From the NCBI RefSeq assembly GCF_046365375.1, contig NZ_JBKEIT010000006.1, positions 248,001-312,000 on the forward strand: a stretch of 64,000 nucleotides of DNA, in the 5' to 3' direction. Below are positions 17,682 to 25,920 of the stretch, in pieces. Numbering within the stretch: position 1 is the stretch's first letter; every line of letters begins with the position of its first letter. The translations under genes and the position numbers were made by a program. Source of the stretch: Butyricimonas muris (GTDB lineage: Bacteria > Bacteroidota > Bacteroidia > Bacteroidales > Marinifilaceae). Below the pieces are notes generated by a model, which searched no databases, was not told the DNA's origin, and saw only the letters and a list, made by a program, of their open reading frames with translations.

Positions 17682-18425
17682 ATGAATACAATGAGAATAA
17701 TATATGTATTGCTGATCGTGATTTGTTCCTGTGTGGTAAGTTGCCGGGAAGTGACGGTCGGTTACTTGAAAACGGAGCATGCCAAGTATTCTATCGATAC
17801 ATTATATGTCGGAGAGGGAAGGATTCTTGAACAGATCAAGGCAATAGAACGGCAAAATCCGCCGGAACTGAAAGAATTGGCATACACGTACGAGGAAATT
17901 AAAGTACTGGAAGAAGAAGTGGAGGCGGTATATAACGAATATGACGCGTTGGATGAGGAATTGGCTTCTTTGGACGAGGAAGCGGATGCGGAAAGAATAG
18001 ACGAGATTTACGCGAGGATGGATGAGCTGGGCGAATGGATGGATCATTTGGACGGTTTGTATGACACTTCTTTTGAATTGGAAGAAGTACTGCTTGATGC
18101 GGGGTATTGGTATGACGAGATAGAGGAATTATGTAATAAATATTTTGGATTGCAGAAAACGATAGAAGAGGCTATCCCGTGGTCTACGGCAACAATAGAG
18201 GGGGTGTTGGGTACACAACCTATTCTGTATTCCATTGCAAACGTGACTTCCCCGGATGGTGATGCCGATCTTTTCAAAAGCGAGTTGGAAATATATGGTG
18301 GCGGGCGTATGCAGTTACCGTTTGCCTGTAAAGCTCCGAAAGGAACGTATCGGGTTTCTATTCTTGTAGAAAACGAGGGATATTCCGGTTTACTGGAAAA
18401 CGCATTTACGTTTATTATTGAATAA
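17682..18425 (+). CDS. Lipoprotein with acidic coiled-coil region, function unknown
   Basis: A 247-residue protein with a lipobox-like end (VVSC, C21). Residues ~50-150 are rich in Glu, Asp and Leu with heptad spacing (EEIKVLEEEVEAVYNEYDAL, DEELASLDEEADAERIDEIY), predicting a long acidic coiled coil. The last ~85 residues look like a small beta domain (GGGRMQLPFACKAPKGTYRVSILVE). I do not recognise the family. Position as last lipoprotein gene of a SusCD operon suggests an outer-membrane accessory or scaffold role; the coiled coil could space the C-terminal domain away from the membrane. The next gene is separated by a perfect 10-bp hairpin. Confidence 0.65.
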   Translation: MNTMRIIYVLLIVICSCVVSCREVTVGYLKTEHAKYSIDTLYVGEGRILEQIKAIERQNPPELKELAYTYEEIKVLEEEVEAVYNEYDALDEELASLDEEADAERIDEIYARMDELGEWMDHLDGLYDTSFELEEVLLDAGYWYDEIEELCNKYFGLQKTIEEAIPWSTATIEGVLGTQPILYSIANVTSPDGDADLFKSELEIYGGGRMQLPFACKAPKGTYRVSILVENEGYSGLLENAFTFIIE

Positions 18426-18444
18426 TACTTATTGATTGTTATAT

Positions 18445-18472
18445 GGTTACCCGGAATTTTCCCCGGGTAACC
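18445..18472 (+). promoter_or_regulatory. 10-bp perfect hairpin without T run between operon genes
   Basis: GGTTACCCGG (18445-18454) pairs with CCGGGTAACC (18463-18472) around an eight-base loop. There is no following T run, so it is more likely a processing, stability or attenuation element than a full terminator. Confidence 0.5.
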
Positions 18473-18488
18473 TCTAAATGTTGTTGTC

Positions 18489-19769
18489 ATGAATAAAGTG
18501 AAATACATTATCTTGGGGTTTCTTCTATGGGTGGTGGGAATGCCTGTTTCGGCGCAGATCCATTTCTTTGAAGGGAGTTTGCAAGAAGCATTGGAAAAAG
18601 CGAAACAAGAAAACAAGAAAGTCTTTATAGACTTTTATGCTGACTGGTGCGGACCGTGCAAGGCGATGGCGGTACAAGTATTTGTATTACCGAAAGTAGG
18701 TACTTATTTTAATGAACATTTCGTGTGTTGTCAGCTTGATGTAGAGGCGAAAGATGTGGCGGAAGCGGTGAAACGATACAAGATTACCGCTTTGCCGACT
18801 TTGGTTTTCATGGATGTGGCGGGCAAGGAAATCCGTCAAGTAGAAGGTGCCGTGGCACCGGATGTTTTGCTAAATGAAGCAAAGATTGTAACCGGAGAAG
18901 CGCTTAGCTTTGAACAGATGTATGACAAGTACAAGAAGTCTAAAAAAGACATGGGTTTGTTGCAACAATTGCTTTTGGAAGCGCCCCGGTTTATGAATAC
19001 ACAACAGGGGTATGAACGGGAGAAATGGAGAAGTCGGGTCGAAGTATTTTTTCCTGAATACGTGAAAAACAAGAAATTGGAAAATATGATTAATCGACCG
19101 GATTTCATGATTATTACTCTCTATCATGCCAAAAGCGGAAAGGACGATCCTATTTTTGATTTTTTATTACAGCATTACGACGAGTTTGCGGAGCGTGTCG
19201 GGGAACAGGAAGTGTCTTCTTATCTTGTAGGATTGAATAACTCTTATATTATCCGGTTGTGTAAAACGGGGAACGTGAATTATAAGAAGAGATTGGAACG
19301 TCTGGACGGTGATATGCAAAAGCTATATGGGGTGTTTAATTTCGGAAAGTTATCCGTGAAAGAGGCTATCACTTGTTTGGCAGATGCCACTTACTGTTTG
19401 CATCGTCATGATGAGAAAGCTTATATGGAGAATATGGATAAATATTTCACGGGTGCGGGGGAGAATTTAAGTGTGAATGATTATACTCAGGCATTGGAAG
19501 AAGTATATACCGTGTACGGGAAATCGATGTCCGGGAGTTTGCAACAGAAATGTATCGAGTGGGCAACCCAAGCTTTGAAAAAAAATATGGATTCGATGGT
19601 ACGCGTCCGTTTGCTGTTGATTACGGCGGAGTGTTACGAGGGAACCGGGAAAATCAATGAAGCCAAGCAGTGCTTGAATCAAGCCTTTTTGAAAAGTGCG
19701 GAAATAGACGATAAAGAGATGATGGTGAGAATGCAGACGATGATAAAAAATAGGTTGCAAAGATTGTAG
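18489..19769 (+). CDS. Exported thioredoxin-fold protein with helical C-terminal extension
   Basis: A 426-residue protein with a signal peptide ending near VSAQ at 23. Residues ~30-135 are a thioredoxin domain of the DsbD-gamma/thioredoxin_7 type: VFIDFYADWCGPCKAM (redox CGPC near 54-57) and the cis-proline segment TALPTLVFMD near 98. The remaining ~290 residues are predicted mostly helical without a recognised domain. It would act as a periplasmic disulfide reductase or isomerase. It follows the coiled-coil lipoprotein after 63 bases that include a hairpin, so it may be the last gene of the locus-1 operon at a different expression level. Partner proteins are unknown. Confidence 0.8.
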   Translation: MNKVKYIILGFLLWVVGMPVSAQIHFFEGSLQEALEKAKQENKKVFIDFYADWCGPCKAMAVQVFVLPKVGTYFNEHFVCCQLDVEAKDVAEAVKRYKITALPTLVFMDVAGKEIRQVEGAVAPDVLLNEAKIVTGEALSFEQMYDKYKKSKKDMGLLQQLLLEAPRFMNTQQGYEREKWRSRVEVFFPEYVKNKKLENMINRPDFMIITLYHAKSGKDDPIFDFLLQHYDEFAERVGEQEVSSYLVGLNNSYIIRLCKTGNVNYKKRLERLDGDMQKLYGVFNFGKLSVKEAITCLADATYCLHRHDEKAYMENMDKYFTGAGENLSVNDYTQALEEVYTVYGKSMSGSLQQKCIEWATQALKKNMDSMVRVRLLLITAECYEGTGKINEAKQCLNQAFLKSAEIDDKEMMVRMQTMIKNRLQRL

Positions 19770-19815
19770 CCTCGCGTAATATGGTAATATATTTAAAATA
19801 AATACATGAAAAAGC

Positions 19816-19845
19816 TTGCATATTCGAATAATAGAGGTACCTTTG
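19816..19845 (+). promoter_or_regulatory. Predicted promoter of the RRM protein gene
   Basis: TTG (19816-19818), 19-base spacer, TACCTTTG (19838-19845), exact -7 match. The implied 5' leader is about 118 bases. Confidence 0.65.
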
Positions 19846-19967
19846 TCTCGGATTGAGTTGATTCCTTTGTTTTAAATCACTTTCCTAACATGTATTTGTA
19901 TCGTTAAGTAGACTTTTATTCAATGCCAACCTCAATCACTATTAATTAATTATTAAAATTGTACTTG

Positions 19968-20324
19968 ATGAACATTTACATTTCAAATTTAAGCTATGGC
20001 GTTGATGACGCTGATTTAAGCACATTGTTTGCAGAATACGGAGAGATTGTATCTGCTAAAGTTATTATGGACAGAGAGTCAGGAAGATCAAGAGGCTTCG
20101 GTTTCGTTGAATTGGCTGACGATACTTTGGGACAAAAAGCGATCGACGAATTGAACGGTGCTGAATATGACGGTAAAGTGATTAACGTTAATGTGGCTAA
20201 ACCGAGAGAAGAAAGATCAAACGGTGGTAACCGCGGAGGTTATAACAGAGGTGGCGGTAATCGCGGAGGTTATAACAGAGGTGGCGGTAATCGCGGAGGT
20301 TATAATTCAAACAGAAGATATTAA
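19968..20324 (+). CDS. RRM-type RNA-binding protein with glycine/arginine-rich tail
   Basis: A 118-residue protein. Residues 1-76 are a single RNA recognition motif: RNP2 is IYISNLSY at 3-10, and RNP1 is RGFGFVEL near 42-49. The tail (about 80-118) repeats GGNRGGYNRGG units, an RGG-like region that binds RNA loosely. Such small RRM proteins are common in Bacteroidetes, where they act as global RNA-binding regulators. The ATG at 19968 directly precedes the conserved MNIYISNL start; upstream TTGs at 19959 and 19965 are less likely. It is transcribed alone, with a long leader and a strong terminator. Confidence 0.92.
   Translation: MNIYISNLSYGVDDADLSTLFAEYGEIVSAKVIMDRESGRSRGFGFVELADDTLGQKAIDELNGAEYDGKVINVNVAKPREERSNGGNRGGYNRGGGNRGGYNRGGGNRGGYNSNRRY
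20232..20304 (+). repeat. 30-bp tandem repeat inside the RRM gene
   Basis: Two full 30-base copies (20232-20261, 20262-20291) and a partial third encode the GGNRGGYNRG repeats. The copies are virtually identical at nucleotide level, so the tail could change length by slippage. Confidence 0.8.
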
Positions 20325-20345
20325 TATATCGATATGGTACAGAAG

Positions 20346-20376
20346 AGAGGCTTGGTTTTCAAGCCTCTTTTTTTTG
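20346..20376 (+). terminator. Intrinsic terminator of the RRM gene
   Basis: AGAGGCTTG (20346-20354) pairs with CAAGCCTCT (20360-20368), five-base loop, followed by a run of T. Confidence 0.9.
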
Positions 20377-20447
20377 TTTTAGGTATAACCGGCTTTTCTT
20401 TGATGCTCCTCTATGGCTTCGCTATGGTTTGTCTTGACTATCTACAT

Positions 20448-20491
20448 AGCATGAACATAGCATGAACACAGCATGAACGTAGCATGAACAC
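20448..20491. repeat. Four tandem 11-bp repeats
   Basis: Units AGCATGAACAT, AGCATGAACAC, AGCATGAACGT and AGCATGAACAC follow one another without gaps. Just upstream CTATGG occurs at 20411 and 20422, also 11 bases apart. The rest of the 20325-20651 gap contains the RRM terminator and the sigma -7 box and no gene I can support. Confidence 0.8.
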
Positions 20492-20638
20492 TGGTGGGCG
20501 TTTTTGCTGTGACTCAGCACCGAATGGGCTTGGATTATAGTAGGGGGCATCCATCGTGATACAATGGACTTTCGATAGGTCTGCACCAAATGTGGGAGTA
20601 TTTTTATATATTAATGCGATTCTGTCTGGAAAAACCTT

Positions 20639-20646
20639 TATATTTG
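20639..20646 (+). promoter_or_regulatory. Candidate -7 element of the locus-2 sigma gene
   Basis: TATATTTG matches TAnnTTTG exactly and ends 5 bases before the ATG at 20652, so the transcript would be nearly leaderless. No good TTTG is found 19-21 bases upstream. Confidence 0.4.
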
Positions 20647-20651
20647 TCCGT

Positions 20652-21236
20652 ATGAATGGCGAGATTGGCGTAATAGAGAAAGTTTTTGCCGCGATTAAGA
20701 GTGGTGATCAACGGGCATTTGAACAAATGTTTCGGATGTTTTATATTCCCTTGTGTGACTATGCTGTTATGATTCTAGGAGAACAAGCTGAAGCGGAGGA
20801 TGTGGTACAGGATCTTTTCATGCATATTTGGAAGAGTAGAGCGAAAATGGAAGTTCAGGAATCGGTGAAATCTTATCTTTTTACATCCGTGCGTTTCCGT
20901 GCGTTGAACGTGTTGAAGCATAAAATAGTGGAGCGGAAACACGGGGCATTGTTGACGGAGTTTATTGAAAACTTGCAATGTTCCGATTATTCGGAGGAAG
21001 AGGTACAACGTATCGAGCAAATCAAGGAGGTTTTGCAAACTTTACCCTCTCAGTGTCGGGTTGTCTTCACGATGAGTTGTCTTGACGGGAAAAAGTACAA
21101 AGAGATCGCGGAAGAATTAGGTATATCGGTTAATACCGTAAAGTCGCATATTATGAAGGCTTACCGGGATATTCGTGCTCGTGTGGGTGGAGAAAGTTCT
21201 CCTTTGTTGCTTTTTATCGCTTTACAAATCAATTGA
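20652..21236 (+). CDS. ECF-type RNA polymerase sigma factor (FecI-like)
   Basis: A 194-residue sigma factor. Region 2 is seen in FEQMFRMFYIPLCDYAVMIL and EAEDVVQDLFMHIWKSR (about residues 22-70); region 4 in LPSQCRVVFTMSCLDGKKY and the helix-turn-helix EIAEELGISVNTVKSHIMKAY (about 130-178). The frame is open further upstream to 20556, but the extra residues do not resemble sigma factors and a -7 box lies directly before the ATG at 20652, which also fits family length. FecR follows on the same strand, the usual arrangement, so the pair should control susC of locus 2. Confidence 0.92.
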   Translation: MNGEIGVIEKVFAAIKSGDQRAFEQMFRMFYIPLCDYAVMILGEQAEAEDVVQDLFMHIWKSRAKMEVQESVKSYLFTSVRFRALNVLKHKIVERKHGALLTEFIENLQCSDYSEEEVQRIEQIKEVLQTLPSQCRVVFTMSCLDGKKYKEIAEELGISVNTVKSHIMKAYRDIRARVGGESSPLLLFIALQIN

Positions 21237-21328
21237 TAAATAAGTTTTTGTTTTTTTTCTGAAAAAAGTTCGTTTTTGACTCACCTTTTTTTGAATGATG
21301 GTTGTCGTATGTGAAACAAGATAGAGTT

Positions 21329-22489
21329 ATGAACGATTTTTTTATTCATAAATGGGAACAGCTTATTTCCTTGTGGCGGGGAGATGGAGAAGATAATATT
21401 GAGGTGAGTGGTGATAATGGGGAAACGGGGAGAATGTTGCGGGAGCAATTCGAGGTCAGGCAAGCGATACGTGGCTTGGAACACTGGAGTTTTAACGTGG
21501 AACAAGGATGGCGAAAGGTACGCCCGCGCTCCCTTCGTTTGCGATTAGTGCGGCTCTCAAAATACGCGGCAATGTTGGTCGTTATTTTTTCTTTAACTTA
21601 TTATTTTGTGCGTCCGGGGGATGAAAAAAAGAAGAGCGAGATGGCACAATCCGGCAGGATAGAGCCGGGAAAATTGCAGGCGGAGTTACAGTTGGCAACG
21701 GGGGAACGTTTGGTGCTGGATGTACATCAGGTTCTTCATAAGCAAGAAAATAACGGGATTGAGATCGTGAATGACACTGCAAACGGGAAGGTATATTATC
21801 GAACTGTCGGTGCTGCCGTCGGCGATAGTATGAAGTTTAATACTTTGGTTGTCCCTAAGGGGGGAGAGTATTCTATGGAATTGCCTGATGGGACGGTCGT
21901 GTGGATTAATTCCGAATCTTCTTTAAGGTTTCCGGAAACTTTTGCTCGGGAATGCCGGGAGGTGTATTTGAAGGGAGAGGCCTATTTCGAGGTGAAAAAA
22001 GATAAAGACAAGCCTTTTCACGTGTATACGGAATTGGGAGATGTTCGGGTGTTGGGTACAAGTTTTAACGTGAGTGCTTATCCGGGTAACAAGTCATGGC
22101 AGACGACATTGGTCGAGGGGGCAGTGATGATTGTCCGGGGGCAGGAAAAGGTCTTGATGAAACCAAACGAACAATATGAGATTGACGAGAGAACGGGAGT
22201 GGGGGTGTTGAAGCGGGTTAGCCCGGAACTTTACACTTCGTGGCGGGATGGAAAATTTTATTTCAAGGCATATACTTTCGAAGAGTTGGTCGAACGATTG
22301 GAACGATGGTATGATTTCAAAATGTTTTACATGAATGAGAATATTAAATCACGTCGTTTCTCGGGTGTGGTGAATAAACATCAGCCGTTGCAAGAGATGT
22401 TAAAGTTTCTTGAGATGACTTCGGATGTGCGTTTTAGCGTGAAAGGGAACGTGGTGACGGCAAGTTTGGATATAAATAAGGAGAACTGA
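21329..22489 (+). CDS. FecR family anti-sigma factor / regulator
   Basis: A 386-residue protein: a cytoplasmic N-terminal ~75 residues, one membrane segment (AAMLVVIFSLTYYFV, near 80-95), and a FecR domain with VPKGGEYSMELPDGTVVWINSESSLRFP near 180-207, GEAYFEVKKDKDKPFHV, and VLGTSFNVSAYPGN near 243-256. The C-terminal DUF4974-like domain has YFKAYTFEELVERLERWYDF. It relays the state of the downstream SusC to the sigma factor. The ATG at 21329 is chosen; TTG at 21302 and GTG at 21311 are in frame but have no family support. A strong hairpin separates it from susC. Confidence 0.93.
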   Translation: MNDFFIHKWEQLISLWRGDGEDNIEVSGDNGETGRMLREQFEVRQAIRGLEHWSFNVEQGWRKVRPRSLRLRLVRLSKYAAMLVVIFSLTYYFVRPGDEKKKSEMAQSGRIEPGKLQAELQLATGERLVLDVHQVLHKQENNGIEIVNDTANGKVYYRTVGAAVGDSMKFNTLVVPKGGEYSMELPDGTVVWINSESSLRFPETFARECREVYLKGEAYFEVKKDKDKPFHVYTELGDVRVLGTSFNVSAYPGNKSWQTTLVEGAVMIVRGQEKVLMKPNEQYEIDERTGVGVLKRVSPELYTSWRDGKFYFKAYTFEELVERLERWYDFKMFYMNENIKSRRFSGVVNKHQPLQEMLKFLEMTSDVRFSVKGNVVTASLDINKEN

Positions 22490-22490
22490 T

Positions 22491-22541
22491 ACGGGTAAAA
22501 AAGAACGAGAGATTGCGGCTCCCGTTCAGTCTTTAACCCGT
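22491..22541 (+). promoter_or_regulatory. Nested hairpin between fecR and susC of locus 2
   Basis: Outer stem ACGGGT (22491-22496) / ACCCGT (22536-22541); inner stem GAACGAGAG (22503-22511) / CTCCCGTTC (22519-22527) with one A:C mismatch. The right side lacks a T run. It occupies the same place as the twin hairpins of locus 1. Confidence 0.5.
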
Positions 22542-22576
22542 GAGGATTAAATAAATAATAATGTAATTACAAATCT

Positions 22577-25500
22577 ATGAAAAAAAATGATGATGTCGGT
22601 TTATTCTATTGGAAAAGTAGGATAAAAAAAATGTTATTGCCTATGAAGCTGATTTGTTTTTGGATTTTAGTCGGGTTGTTGCAAGTGCAGGCAACGACTT
22701 ACGGACAAGCGGAAAGTGTGTCGTTCGAGAAGAAGCAATTGACGATAGATCAAGTGTTCAACACGATAATGACACAGTTGAAGTACGATATTTTTTACAG
22801 TGACGACGAGATCGACGTGACGAGGGTGGTGGAGATTCCGGCGTTAAACGTGAACGTGGAGGAGGTTTTGCGGGTAGTGCTTGGAGAACGTTTCACGTAT
22901 CGGTTTATTGGTAAAACGATCGTGATTTCTCCCAAAGCAGCGACGCCACAGGTCAAGGAAAGTGTTCGTGTCAAAGGATGGGTGTATGACGAGAAAAAGG
23001 AGGCTATGCCGGGAGTGACGGTGAAGGTTGCCGGAATACCTTTGGGGACTTCGACGAATGAGAAAGGATGGTTTGCGATCGATTTGCCGATGCAAGAGGG
23101 AAAGCTGGAATTTTCTTTCGTGGGGTATAAGACGAAGCAGATAGATTTCACGGCAAAAACGGACACGTTGCGAATCGTGATGGAGGAAGACCAGCAACAA
23201 GTGGATGAGGTGATTGTAAACGGGTATTTTACCCAAAACAAGAATTCCTATACCGGGTCGGTAACTTCGGTAAAAGGAGAAGAGTTGTTGAAGGTGTCTT
23301 CCACGAATATTCTTAAGGCATTGGCTTTTACTGTTCCGGGTTTGCATTTGGTAGAAAATAACGAGCAGGGCTCGAATCCCAATGCTATTCCTGAAATCAT
23401 TATCCGGGGAACAACGGCTTTGGCGGTGAACGGGGAGTACGGGTTGAATACTCCGTTGATTATTCTCGACGGGGTAGAGATTTCGTTGGAGAATTTGTAC
23501 GATTTGGATATGCAGGATATTGATAATGTCGATGTTTTGAAAGATGCTTCTGCCAAAGCGATATACGGGGATAAGGCAGCTAACGGTGTGATCGTTATTA
23601 CCCGTAAACGGGTGACTGATTCGAAATTGCGGGTTCGGTATAATTTCATGCCGGATGTGCAGTTTCCGGACGTGTCTTCGTTCGATTTGTGTAACGGTTT
23701 GGAGAAGTTGGAACTTGAACGGTTGTGTGGAATATATGATTCCCCGAATGGAGAGTATGACGAGTTGTACTGGCAGCGCAGGAATGCGGTGGAACGGGGT
23801 GTACTTACCGATTGGAAATCTATTCCCTTGCGTAATAGTTGGTCGTTCGATCATTCCGTTAATATTTCCGGTCGGGGAAGTGGAGTGGATTATAATGTAT
23901 CTCTTCGTTACGGGGATACCCGAGGTGTCATGAAAGGGGACTTCCGGCAACGCTACGGGATAGGTATTAATCTGGCTTATTATTATAAAGATTTTCTAAC
24001 GGTTTCTTATCGTTTGGATATTAGTAAGACGGATACCAAGGATTCTCCTTACGGTACTTTTTCAGATTGGGTAATACGTAATCCTTACGAGATGCCGAAA
24101 GATGAATACGGGGATTGGGTTAAGAGTTATAATGCCAAGTTAGACCGTAATCCGTTGTATGAAGCGTCGTTGGAAAGTTTCCGGAAGTCGAAAAGTAAAA
24201 CGATCACGAATAGTTTAAATATGCGGGTGGATATATTGAAAGGACTTTACGCTAGTGGTAATTTCAATTATTCATTAGGTGATGAACAGTCGGATGATTT
24301 TGTTTCTCCCGAGTCTTTCCATTTTTTGGGTAGAGATGCAGATCAGAAAGGTCGCTATACCATTGCGGGGAGAGAACGTAACAGTTGGTCGGGAAATTTG
24401 ACACTTTCTTATAACTGGACTATTGATGATCAAGGTTCTTTATTAAGTTTGAATGTCGGGGGAACCATGAATAAAGACAAGTCATACAACTTTAGTTTTG
24501 CGGGTATCGGATTTTTGAAACCTATTCTGAATGATATGGGGTTTGCTGCCGGATACGATTCAGGGGCTCCTTCCGGGGCAGAAGCAGTCAGTACCGGTGT
24601 CGGGATATATGGGAACTTGAATTTTATTTACCGGAACCGCTATTTCGCGGACGCTTCTTACCGGAGTTCTGCCAGTTCCAGCATGAGTAAGGATAATCGT
24701 TGGGCGCCCTATTGGGCAGTGGGAGCGGGTTGGAATATCCATAATGAAAAGTTCCTCGAAGGGTCCTTTGTTAATATGTTGCGGCTAAAAGCCAGTTATG
24801 GGCTTACCGGCAGCAATACGTTGTCAACTTGGGAAACCCGTACTACTTACCGTTATATGAAGGAAAATCAGTTTATTACCGGAATCGGAGCCAAGCCTAT
24901 AACGATGGCTAATGAATTTCTGAAAGCTTCAAGAACATACGAGTGGAACATGGGTGTACAGTTTTCTCTTTTTGATGACCGCTTACAATTGGATATGAAT
25001 TTCTATAATAAGAAAACCAAGGATATGCTTTTAGCGATTTCTTATCCGCCTTCCGTCGGAGTCCAAACTTTGAATAGTAATTTGGGAGAACAGGTAAACA
25101 AAGGATATGATTGGAGTTTGTCCGGTGCGATTTTGAAAACTAAAGATTTGCAATGGCGGTTAACCCTGAACGGTCAACACAATCGGGATAAAATCAAGAA
25201 AATCAGTAATTCACTGAAATACCGGAATGATGAGAATCGAGAGCAGATGGTGGATCAAGATTTGGTGAATAAAGGAATAGTCAGGGGAATGGCTCCCAAA
25301 GTTCAGTTCGAGGAGGGGGAATCATCCACCGCTATTTATGTTGTACGTTCATTGGGTATTGATCCGGCAACCGGTAAGGAGATTTTGGTAAAAAAAGACG
25401 GAACACTGACTTTTGATTATGATCCTGCCGATAAGGTGGCGATGGGAAACACGATTCCCGATTTGGAGTTGTCGTTGAGTACTTCTTTTAGCTGGAAAGG

Positions 25501-25909
25501 TTTTTCCGTGTTTGCCGGAATGAGTATTACTTGCGGCGGTTGGATATATAACGGGACTCGAGCATCAAAGGTTGAGCAGATTGATCCCACTCATAATGTC
25601 GATCGTCGGGCTTTTTATGAACGTTGGCATAATCCGGGTGATGTAGTGCATTATATCGGGTACGATCCCATGAGTTTTGTTTATGCCCAAAGTGAGCGGT
25701 TTTTAGAAAAAAGAAATGAGTTTTACTTGTCTTCCCTCGGAATTTATTACGAATTTAAACCGGAATGGGTAAAGCATATTTATTTGAAGCGGTTGCGTAT
25801 AGGAGTGAATTTCTCGGATGTTTTGCGGCTCTCCACCGTGAAGTTTGAACGAGGAACTTCTTATCCTTATATGCGAGGATTTAATTTTACGATCAGTCCG
25901 ACTTTTTAA
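22577..25909 (+). CDS. SusC/RagA family TonB-dependent outer membrane transporter with STN signalling domain
   Basis: A 1110-residue protein. Signal sequence after a basic extension (cleavage near TTYGQ at 47); STN domain about 50-115 (VSFEKKQLTIDQVFNTIM); carboxypeptidase-D-like domain about 130-210 (GWVYDEKKEAMPGVTVKV); plug with TPLIILDGVEI, IDNVDVLKDASAKAIYGDKAANGVIVITRK near 295-345; then a beta-barrel ending in NFTISPTF with the terminal phenylalanine. The STN domain and the upstream sigma/FecR pair make this a self-inducing transporter. It is only distantly similar to the SusC of locus 1 and presumably takes a different substrate. susD follows after 11 bases. Confidence 0.95.
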   Translation: MKKNDDVGLFYWKSRIKKMLLPMKLICFWILVGLLQVQATTYGQAESVSFEKKQLTIDQVFNTIMTQLKYDIFYSDDEIDVTRVVEIPALNVNVEEVLRVVLGERFTYRFIGKTIVISPKAATPQVKESVRVKGWVYDEKKEAMPGVTVKVAGIPLGTSTNEKGWFAIDLPMQEGKLEFSFVGYKTKQIDFTAKTDTLRIVMEEDQQQVDEVIVNGYFTQNKNSYTGSVTSVKGEELLKVSSTNILKALAFTVPGLHLVENNEQGSNPNAIPEIIIRGTTALAVNGEYGLNTPLIILDGVEISLENLYDLDMQDIDNVDVLKDASAKAIYGDKAANGVIVITRKRVTDSKLRVRYNFMPDVQFPDVSSFDLCNGLEKLELERLCGIYDSPNGEYDELYWQRRNAVERGVLTDWKSIPLRNSWSFDHSVNISGRGSGVDYNVSLRYGDTRGVMKGDFRQRYGIGINLAYYYKDFLTVSYRLDISKTDTKDSPYGTFSDWVIRNPYEMPKDEYGDWVKSYNAKLDRNPLYEASLESFRKSKSKTITNSLNMRVDILKGLYASGNFNYSLGDEQSDDFVSPESFHFLGRDADQKGRYTIAGRERNSWSGNLTLSYNWTIDDQGSLLSLNVGGTMNKDKSYNFSFAGIGFLKPILNDMGFAAGYDSGAPSGAEAVSTGVGIYGNLNFIYRNRYFADASYRSSASSSMSKDNRWAPYWAVGAGWNIHNEKFLEGSFVNMLRLKASYGLTGSNTLSTWETRTTYRYMKENQFITGIGAKPITMANEFLKASRTYEWNMGVQFSLFDDRLQLDMNFYNKKTKDMLLAISYPPSVGVQTLNSNLGEQVNKGYDWSLSGAILKTKDLQWRLTLNGQHNRDKIKKISNSLKYRNDENREQMVDQDLVNKGIVRGMAPKVQFEEGESSTAIYVVRSLGIDPATGKEILVKKDGTLTFDYDPADKVAMGNTIPDLELSLSTSFSWKGFSVFAGMSITCGGWIYNGTRASKVEQIDPTHNVDRRAFYERWHNPGDVVHYIGYDPMSFVYAQSERFLEKRNEFYLSSLGIYYEFKPEWVKHIYLKRLRIGVNFSDVLRLSTVKFERGTSYPYMRGFNFTISPTF

Positions 25910-25920
25910 TCTGACAAGTT

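Noticed and set aside
20556..20651. N-terminal extension of the locus-2 sigma factor from 20556
   Set aside because: The extra 32 residues do not resemble sigma factors and a -7 promoter element directly precedes the internal ATG at 20652.
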